Positions 51,080-61,099 of a stretch of 64,000 bases of DNA are shown in pieces. The stretch is taken from NCBI RefSeq assembly GCF_963576545.1, contig NW_026870392.1, positions 1 through 64,000 of the forward strand, given 5' to 3'. Every line of letters begins with the position of its first letter. Position 1 is the stretch's first letter. Position numbers and translations under genes: made by a program. A model generated the notes under the pieces. The model saw only the letters and a list, made by a program, of their open reading frames with translations. It was not told the origin of the DNA and made no database searches. This stretch comes from Limanda limanda (lineage: Eukaryota; Chordata; Actinopteri; Pleuronectiformes; Pleuronectidae).

Positions 51080-52410
51080 AGATTTCTGACTTTTTCATCA
51101 CATGTCAGCCCAAGTGTCAGAAAAGCGCTGGAAACAGGGAGATAAGCCTTTTTTGGAAGAAATGGTTAAATTCTTGAATTTTTCATCACACATCATCCCA
51201 AATGTCACTAAACAGCTGGAAACGGGGAGATAAGCCTTTTTTGGAAGCATTGATTAAGATTTCTGACTTTTTCATCACATGTCAGCCCAAGTGTCAGAAA
51301 AGCGCTGGAAACAGGGAGATCTGCCTTTTTTTGGAAGAAAAGGTTATATTCTTGAATTTTTCATCACACATCATCCCAAATGTCACTAAACAGCTGGAAA
51401 CGGGGAGATCAGCCTTTTTTGGAAGCATTGATTAAGATTTCTGACTTTTTCATCACATGTCAGACCAAGTGTCAGAAAAGCGCTGGAAACAGGGAGATAA
51501 GCCTTTTTTGGAAGAAATGGTTAAATTCTTGAATTTTTCATCACACATCATCCCAAATGTCACTAAACAGCTGGAAACGGGGAGATCAGCCTTTTTTGGA
51601 AGCATTGATTAAGATTTCTGACTTTTTCATCACATGTCAGCCCAAGTGTCAGAAAAGCGCTGGAAACAGGGAGATCTGCCTTTTTTTGGAAGAAAAGGTT
51701 ATATTCTTGAATTTTTAATCACACATCATCCCAAATGTCACTAAACAGCTGGAAAAGGGGAGATAAGCCTTTTTTGGAAGCATTTATTAAGATTTCTGAC
51801 TTTTTCATCACATGTCAGCCCAAGTGTCAGAAAAGCGCTGGAAACAGGGAGATAAGCCTTTTTTTGGAAGAAATGGTTAAATTCTTGAATTTTTCATCAC
51901 ACATCATCCCAAATGTCACTAAACAGCTGGAAACGGGGAGATAAGCCTTTTTTGGAAGCATTGATTAAGATTTCTGACTTTTTCATCACATGTCAGCCCA
52001 AGTGTCAAAAAAGCGCTGGAAACAGGGAGATCTGCCTTTTTTTGGAAGAAAAGGTTATATTCTTGAATTTTTCATCACACATCATCCCAAATGTCACTAA
52101 ACAGCTGGAAACGGGGAGATAAGCCTTTTTTGGAAGCAATGGTTAACATTTTGACTTTTTCATCACATATCAGCTCGTGTCAGAAAAGCGCTGGAAACAG
52201 GGAGATCTGCCTTTTTTTGGAAGAAAAGGTTAAATTCTTGAATTTTTCATCACACATCATCCCAAATGTCACTAAACAGCTGGAAACGGGGAGATAAGCC
52301 TTTTTTGGAAGCATTGATTAAGATTTCTGACTTTTTCATCACATGTCAGCCCAAGTGTCAGAAAAGCGCTGGAAACAGGGAGATAAGCCTTTTTTGGAAG
52401 AAAAGGTTAA
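51080..52410 (+). repeat. ~1.3-kb segment copied at 59.93-61.26 kb (shift 8,851 bp)
   Basis: Markers at a constant 8,851-bp shift (50 units) are CAGACCAAGTG (51,461 and 60,312), TTTTTAATCACAC (near 51,715 and 60,566), CTGGAAAAGGGG (near 51,749 and 60,600), a B with T7 and GAAATGG, and the three-base deletion AGCTCGTG. The copies stop matching near 52,410 and 61,262, where the second turns into the CACAGATC block. The right copy has a private GAGAACAGCC near 60,256. Confidence 0.82.
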
Positions 52411-55400
52411 ATTCTTGAATTTTTCATCACACATCATCCCAAATGTCACTAAACAGCTGGAAACGGGGAGATAAGCCTTTTTTGGAAGCAATGGTTAACA
52501 TTTTGACTTTTTCATCACATATCAGCTCCAGTGTCAGAAAAGCGCTGGAAACAGGGAGATAAGCCTTTTTTGGAAGAAATGGTTAAATTCTTGAATTTTT
52601 CATCACACATCATCCCAAATGTCACTAAACAGCTGGAAACGGGGAGATAAGCCTTTTTTGGAAGCATTGATTAAGATTTCTGACTTTTTCATCACATGTC
52701 AGCCCAAGTGTCAGAAAAGCGCTGGAAACAGGGAGATAAGCCTTTTTTGGAAGAAAAGGTTAAATTCTTGAATGTTTCATCACAGATCATCCCAAATGTC
52801 ACTAAACAGCTGGAAACGGGGAGATAAGCCTTTTTTGGAAGCAATGGTTAACATTTTGAGTTTTTCATCACATATCAGCTCCAGTGTCAGAAAAGCGCAG
52901 GAAACAGGGAGATCTGCCTTTTTTTTGGTTGAAAAGGTTAAATTCTTGAATTTTTCATCACACATCATCCCAAATGTCACTAAACAGCTGGAAACGGGGA
53001 GATAAGCCTATTTGGAAGCATTGATTAAGATTTCTGACTTTTTCATCACATGTCAGCCCAAGTGTCAGAAAAGCGCTGGAAACAGGGAGATAAGCCTTTT
53101 TTGGAAGAAAAGGTTAAATTCTTGAATTTTTCATCACACATCATCCCAAATGTCACTAAACAGCTGGAAACGGGGAGATAAGCCTTTTTTGGAAGCATTG
53201 ATTAAGATTTCTGACTTTTTCATCACATGTCAGCCCAAGTGTCAGAAAAGCGCTGGAAACAGGGAGATAAGCCTTTTTTGGAAAAAAAGGTTAAATTCTT
53301 GAATTTTTCCTCACACATCATCCCAAATGTCACTAAACAGCTGGAAACGGGGAGATAAGCCTTTTTTGGAAGCAATGGTTAACATTTTGACTTTTTCATC
53401 ACATATCAGCTCCAGTGTCAGAAAAGCGCTGGAAACAGGGAGATCTGCCTTTTTTTGGAAGAAAAGGTTAAATTCTTGAATTTTTCATCACACATCATCC
53501 CAAATGTCACTAAACAGCTGGAAACGGGGAGATAAGCCTTTTTTGGAATCATTGATTAAGATTTCTGACTTTTTCATCACATGTCAGCCCAAGTGTCAGA
53601 AAAGCGCTGGAAACAGGGAGATAAGCCTTTTTTGGAAGAAAAGGTTAAATTCTTGAATTTTTCATCACACATCATCCCAAATGTCACTAAACAGCTGGAA
53701 ACGGGGAGATAAGCCTTTTTTGGAAGCAATGGTTAACATTTTGACTTTTTCATCACATATCAGCTCCAGTGTCAGAAAAGCGCTGGAAACAGGGAGATCT
53801 GCCTTTTTTTTGGAAGAAAAGGTTAAATTCTTGAATTTTTCATCACACATCATCCCAAATGTCACTAAACAGCTGGAAACGGGGAGATAAGCCTTTTTTG
53901 GAAGCATTGATTAAGGTTTCTGACTTTTTCATCACATGTCAGCCCAAGTGTCAGAAAAGCGCTGGAAACAGGGAGATAAGCCTTTTTTGGAAGAAATGGT
54001 TAAATTCTTGAATTTTTCATCACACATCATCCCAAATGTCACTAAACAGCTGGAAACGAGGAGATAAGCCTTTTTTGGAAGCATTGATTAAGATTTCTAT
54101 CTTTTTCATCACATGTCAGCCCAAGTGTCAGAAAAGCGCTGGAAACAGGGAGATAAGCCTTTTTTGGAAGAAATGGTTAAATTCTTGAATTTTTCATCAC
54201 ACATCATCCCAAATGTCACTAAACAGCTGGAAACGGGGAGATAAGCCTTTTTTGGAAGCAATGGTTAACATTTTGACTTTTTCATCACATATCAGCTCCA
54301 GTGTCAGAAAAGCGCTGGAAACAGGGAGATCTGCCTTTTTTTGGAAGAAAAGGTTAAATTCTTGAATTTTTCATCACACATCATCCCAAATGTCACTAAA
54401 CAGCTGGAAACGGGGAGATAAGGCTTTTTTGGAAGCATTGATTAAGATTTCTGACTTTTTCATCACATGTCAGCCCAAGTGTCAGAAAAGCGCTGGAAAC
54501 AGGGAGATAAGCCTTTTTTGGAAAAAAAGGTTAAATTCTTGAATTTTTCCTCACACATCATCCCAAATGTCACTAAACAGCTGGAAACGGGGAGATAAGC
54601 CTTTTTTGGAAGCAATGGTTAACATTTTGACTTTTTCATCACATATCAGCTCCAGTGTCAGAAAAGCGCTGGAAACAGGGAGATCTGACTTTTTTTGGAA
54701 GAAAAGGTTAAATTCTTGAATTTTTCATCACACATCATCCCAAATGTCACTAAACAGCTGGAAACGGGGAGATAAGCCTTTTTTGGAAGCAATGGTTAAC
54801 ATTTTGACTTTTTCATCACATATCAGCTCCAGTGTCAGAAAAGCGCTGGAAACAGGGAGATCTGCCCTTTTTCGGAAGAAAAGGTTAAATTCTTGAATTT
54901 TTCATCACACATCATCCCAAATGTCACTAAACAGCTGGAAACGGGGAGATAAGCCTTTTTTGGAAGCATTGATTAAGATTTCTGACTTTTTCATCACATG
55001 TCAGCCCAAGTGTCAAAAAAGCGCTGGAAACAGGGAGATCTGCCTTTTTTTGGAAGAAAAGGTTATATTCTTGAATTTTTCATCACACATCATCCCAAAT
55101 GTCACTAAACAGCTGGAAACGGGGAGATAAGCCTTTTTTGGAAGCAATGGTTAACATTCTGACTTTTTCATCACATATCAGCTCGTGTCAGAAAAGCGCT
55201 GGAAACAGGGAGATAAGCCTTTTTTGGAAGAAAAGGTTAAATTCTTGAATTTTTCATCACACATCATCCCAAATGTCACTAAACAGCTGGAAACGGGGAG
55301 ATAAGCCTTTTTTGGAAGCAATGGTTAACATTTTGACTTTTTCATCACATATCAGCTCCAGTGTCAGAAAAGCGCTGGAAACAGGGAGATAAGCCTTTTT

Positions 55401-58190
55401 TGGAAGAAATGGTTAAATTCTTGAATTTTTCATCACACATCATCCCAAATGTCACTAAACAGCTGGAAACGGGGAGATAAGCCTTTTTTGGAAGCATTGA
55501 TTAAGATTTCTGACTTTTTCATCACATGTCAGCCCAAGTGTCAGAAAAGCGCTGGAAACAGGGAGATAAGCCTTTTTTGGAAGAAAAGGTTAAATTCTTG
55601 AATGTTTCATCACAGATCATCCCAAATGTCACTAAACAGCTGGAAACGGGGAGATAAGCCTTTTTTGGAAGCAATGGTTAACATTTTGAGTTTTTCATCA
55701 CATATCAGCTCCAGTGTCAGAAAAGCGCAGGAAACAGGGAGATCTGCCTTTTTTTTGGTTGAAAAGGTTAAATTCTTGAATTTTTCATCACACATCATCC
55801 CAAATGTCACTAAACAGCTGGAAACGGGGAGATAAGCCTATTTGGAAGCATTGATTAAGATTTCTGACTTTTTCATCACATGTCAGCCCAAGTGTCAGAA
55901 AAGCGCTGGAAACAGGGAGATAAGCCTTTTTTGGAAGAAAAGGTTAAATTCTTGAATTTTTCATCACACATCATCCCAAATGTCACTAAACAGCTGGAAA
56001 CGGGGAGATAAGCCTTTTTTGGAAGCATTGATTAAGATTTCTGACTTTTTCATCACATGTCAGCCCAAGTGTCAGAAAAGCGCTGGAAACAGGGAGATAA
56101 GCCTTTTTTGGAAAAAAAGGTTAAATTCTTGAATTTTTCCTCACACATCATCCCAAATGTCACTAAACAGCTGGAAACGGGGAGATAAGCCTTTTTTGGA
56201 AGCAATGGTTAACATTTTGACTTTTTCATCACATATCAGCTCCAGTGTCAGAAAAGCGCTGGAAACAGGGAGATCTGCCTTTTTTTGGAAGAAAAGGTTA
56301 AATTCTTGAATTTTTCATCACACATCATCCCAAATGTCACTAAACAGCTGGAAACGGGGAGATAAGCCTTTTTTGGAAGCATTGATTAAGATTTCTGACT
56401 TTTTCATCACATGTCAGCCCAAGTGTCAGAAAAGCGCTGGAAACAGGGAGATAAGCCTTTTTTGGAAGAAAAGGTTAAATTCTTGAATTTTTCATCACAC
56501 ATCATCCCAAATGTCACTAAACAGCTGGAAACGGGGAGATAAGCCTTTTTTGGAAGCAATGGTTAACATTTTGACTTTTTCATCACATATCAGCTCCAGT
56601 GTCAGAAAAGCGCTGGAAACAGGGAGATCTGCCTTTTTTTTGGAAGAAAAGGTTAAATTCTTGAATTTTTCATCACACATCATCCCAAATGTCACTAAAC
56701 AGCTGGAAACGGGGAGATAAGCCTTTTTTGGAAGCATTGATTAAGGTTTCTGACTTTTTCATCACATGTTAGCCCAAGTGTCAGAAAAGCGCTGGAAACA
56801 GGGAGATAAGCCTTTTTTGGAAGTAATGGTTAAATTCTTGAATTTTTCATCACACATCATCCCAAATGTCACTAAACAGCTGGAAACGAGGAGATAAGCC
56901 TTTTTTGGAAGCATTGATTAAGATTTCTATCTTTTTCATCACATGTCAGCCCAAGTGTCAGAAAAGCGCTGGAAACAGGGAGATAAGCCTTTTTTGGAAG
57001 AAATGGTTAAATTCTTGAATTTTTCATCACACATCATCCCAAATGTCACTAAACAGCTGGAAACGGGGAGATAAGCCTTTTTTGGAAGCAATGGTTAACA
57101 TTTTGACTTTTTCATCACATATCAGCTCCAGTGTCAGAAAAGCGCTGGAAACAGGGAGATCTGCCTTTTTTTGGAAGAAAAGGTTAAATTCTTGAATTTT
57201 TCATCACACATCATCCCAAATGTCACTAAACAGCTGGAAACGGGGAGATAAGCCTTTTTTGGAAGCATTGATTAAGATTTCTGACTTTTTCATCACATGT
57301 CAGCCTAAGTGTCAGAAAAGCGCTGGAAACAGGGAGATAAGCCTTTTTTGGAAGAAATGGTTAAATTCTTGAATTTTTCATCACACATCATCCCAAATGT
57401 CACTAAACAGCTGGAAACGGGGAGATAAGCCTTTTTTGGAAGCATTGATTAAGATTTCTGACTTTTTCATCACATGTCAGCCCAAGTGTCAGAAAAGCGC
57501 TGGAAACAGGGAGATAAGCCTTTTTTGGAAAAAAAGGTTAAATTCTTGAATTTTTCCTCACACATCATCCCAAATGTCACTAAACAGCTGGAAACGGGGA
57601 GATAAGCCTTTTTTGGAAGCAATGGTTAACATTTTGACTTTTTCATCACATATCAGCTCCAGTGTCAGAAAAGCGCTGGAAACAGGGAGATCTGACTTTT
57701 TTTGGAAGAAAAGGTTAAATTCTTGAATTTTTCATCACACATCATCCCAAATGTCACTAAACAGCTGGAAACGGGGAGATAAGCCTTTTTTGGAAGCAAT
57801 GGTTAACATTTTGACTTTTTCATCACATATCAGCTCCAGTGTCAGAAAAGCGCTGGAAACAGGGAGATCTGCCCTTTTTCGGAAGAAAAGGTTAAATTCT
57901 TGAATTTTTCATCACACATCATCCCAAATGTCACTAAACAGCTGGAAACGGGGAGATAAGCCTTTTTTGGAAGCATTGATTAAGATTTCTGACTTTTTCA
58001 TCACATGTCAGCCCAAGTGTCAAAAAAGCGCTGGAAACAGGGAGATCTGCCTTTTTTTGGAAGAAAAGGTTATATTCTTGAATTTTTCATCACACATCAT
58101 CCCAAATGTCACTAAACAGCTGGAAACGGGGAGATAAGCCTTTTTTGGAAGCAATGGTTAACATTCTGACTTTTTCATCACATATCAGCT
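52360..58190 (+). repeat. Tandem duplication of ~2.83 kb with a one-unit indel
   Basis: From about 52,360 to 54,410 the match lies 2,830 bp downstream. Shared markers are CACAGATC (near 52,782 and 55,612), GCGCAGGAAAC and TTTGGTTGAAAAGG. After that the shift becomes 3,007 bp, shown by AGATCTGACT (54,681 and 57,688), GCCCTTTTTCGG and AACATTCTGAC. The extra 177 bp is one A1 (GCCTAAGTG) + B1 unit near 57.24-57.42 kb. Small differences include GGAATCATTG (near 53,546) and CATGTTAGCC (near 56,765). Confidence 0.83.
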
Positions 58191-61099
58191 CGTGTCAGAA
58201 AAGCGCTGGAAACAGGGAGATCTGCCTTTTTTTGGAAGAAAAGGTTAAATTCTTGAATTTTTCATCACACATCATCCCAAATGTCACTAAACAGCTGGAA
58301 ACGGGGAGATAAGCCTTTTTTGGAAGCATTGATTAAGATTTCTGACTTTTTCATCACATGTCAGCCCAAGTGTCAGAAAAGCGCTGGAAACAGGGAGATA
58401 AGCCTTTTTTGGAAGAAAAGGTTAAATTCTTGAATTTTTCATCACACATCATCCCAAATGTCACTAAACAGCTGGAAACGGGGAGATAAGCCTTTTTTGG
58501 AAGCAATGGTTAACATTTTGACTTTTTCATCACATATCAGCTCCAGTGTCAGAAAAGCGCTGGAAACAGGGAGATCTGCCTTTTTTTGGAAGAAAAGGTT
58601 AAATTCTTGAATTTTTCATCACACATCATCCCAAATGTCACTAAACAGCTGGAAACGGGGAGATAAGCCTTTTTTGGAAGCAATGGTTAACATTTTGACT
58701 TTTTCATCACATATCAGCTCCAGTGTCAGAAAAGCGCTGGAAACAGGGAGATCTGCCTTTTTTTGGAAGAAAAGGTTAAATTCTTGAATTTTTCATCACA
58801 CATCATCCCAAATGTCACTAAACAGCTGGAAACGGGGAGATAAGCCTTTTTTGGAAGCATTGATTAAGATTTCTGACTTTTTCATCACATGTCAGCCCAA
58901 GTGTCAGAAAAGCGCTGGAAACAGGGAGATAAGCCTTTTTTGGAAGAAATGGTTAAATTCTTGAATTTTTCATCACACATCATCCCAAATGTCACTAAAC
59001 AGCTGGAAACGGGGAGATAAGCCTTTTTTGGAAGCATTGATTAAGATTTCTGACTTTTTCATCACATGTCAGCCCAAGTGTCAGAAAAGCGCTGGAAACA
59101 GGGAGATAAGCCTTTTTTGGAAGAAATGGTTAAATTCTTGAATTTTTCATCACACATCATCCCAAATGTCACTAAACAGCTGGAAACGGGGAGATATGCC
59201 TTTTTTGGAAGCATTGATTAAGATTTCTGACTTTTTCATCACATGTCAGCCCAAGTGTCAAAAAAGCGCTGGAAACAGGGAGATCTGCCTTTTTTTGGAA
59301 GAAAAGGTTATATTCTTGAATTTTTCATCACACATCATCCCAAATGTCACTAAACAGCTGGAAACGGGGAGATAAGCCTTTTTTGGAAGCATTGATTAAG
59401 ATTTCTGACTTTTTCATCACATGTCAGCCCAAGTGTCAATAAACCGCTGGAAACAGGGAGATCTGCCTTTTTTTGGAAGAAAAGGTTATATTCTTGAATT
59501 TTTCATCACACATCATCCCAAATGTCACTAAACAGCTGGAAACGGGGAGATAAGCCTTTTTTGGAAGCATTGATTAAGATTTCTGACTTTTTCATCACAT
59601 GTCAGCCCAAGTGTCAGAAAAGCGCTGGAAACAGGGAGATAATCCTTTTTTGGAAGAAAAGGTTAAATTCTTGAATTTTTCATCACACATCATCCCAAAT
59701 GTCACTAAACAGCCGGAAACGGGGAGATAAGCCTTTTTTGGAAGCAATGGTTAACACTTTGACTTTTTCATCACATATCAGCTCCAGTGTCAGAAAAGCG
59801 CTGGAAACAGGGAGATCTGCCTTTTTTTGGAAGAAAAGGTTAAATTCTTGAATTTTTCATCACACATCATCCCAAATGTCACTAAACAGCTGGAAACGGG
59901 GAGATAAGCCTTTTTTGGAAGCATTGATTAAGATTTCTGACTTTTTCATCACATGTCAGCCCAAGTGTCAGAAAAGCGCTGGAAACAGGGAGATAAGCCT
60001 TTTTTGGAAGAAATGGTTAAATTCTTGAATTTTTCATCACACATCATCCCAAATGTCACTAAACAGCTGGAAACGGGGAGATAAGCCTTTTTTGGAAGCA
60101 TTGATTAAGATTTCTGACTTTTTCATCACATGTCAGCCCAAGTGTCAGAAAAGCGCTGGAAACAGGGAGATCTGCCTTTTTTTGGAAGAAAAGGTTATAT
60201 TCTTGAATTTTTCATCACACATCATCCCAAATGTCACTAAACAGCTGGAAACGGGGAGAACAGCCTTTTTTGGAAGCATTGATTAAGATTTCTGACTTTT
60301 TCATCACATGTCAGACCAAGTGTCAGAAAAGCGCTGGAAACAGGGAGATAAGCCTTTTTTGGAAGAAATGGTTAAATTCTTGAATTTTTCATCACACATC
60401 ATCCCAAATGTTACTAAACAGCTGGAAACGGGGAGATCAGCCTTTTTTGGAAGCATTGATTAAGATTTCTGACTTTTTCATCACATGTCAGCCCAAGTGT
60501 CAGAAAAGCGCTGGAAACAGGGAGATCTGCCTTTTTTTGGAAGAAAAGGTTATATTCTTGAATTTTTAATCACACATCATCCCAAATGTCACTAAACAGC
60601 TGGAAAAGGGGAGATAAGCCTTTTTTGGAAGCATTTATTAAGATTTCTGACTTTTTCATCACATGTCAGCCCAAGTGTCAGAAAAGCGCTGGAAACAGGG
60701 AGATAAGCCTTTTTTTGGAAGAAATGGTTAAATTCTTGAATTTTTCATCACACATCATCCCAAATGTCACTAAACAGCTGGAAACGGGGAGATAAGCCTT
60801 TTTTGGAAGCATTGATTAAGATTTCTGACTTTTTCATCACATGTCAGCCCAAGTGTCAAAAAAGCGCTGGAAACAGGGAGATCTGCCTTTTTTTGGAAGA
60901 AAAGGTTATATTCTTGAATTTTTCATCACATATCATCCCAAATGTCACTAAACAGCTGGAAACGGGGAGATAAGCCTTTTTTGGAAGCAATGGTTAACAT
61001 TTTGACTTTTTCATCACATATCAGCTCGTGTCAGAAAAGCGCTGGAAACAGGGAGATCTGCCTTTTTTTGGAAGAAAAGGTTAAATTCTTGAATTTTTC

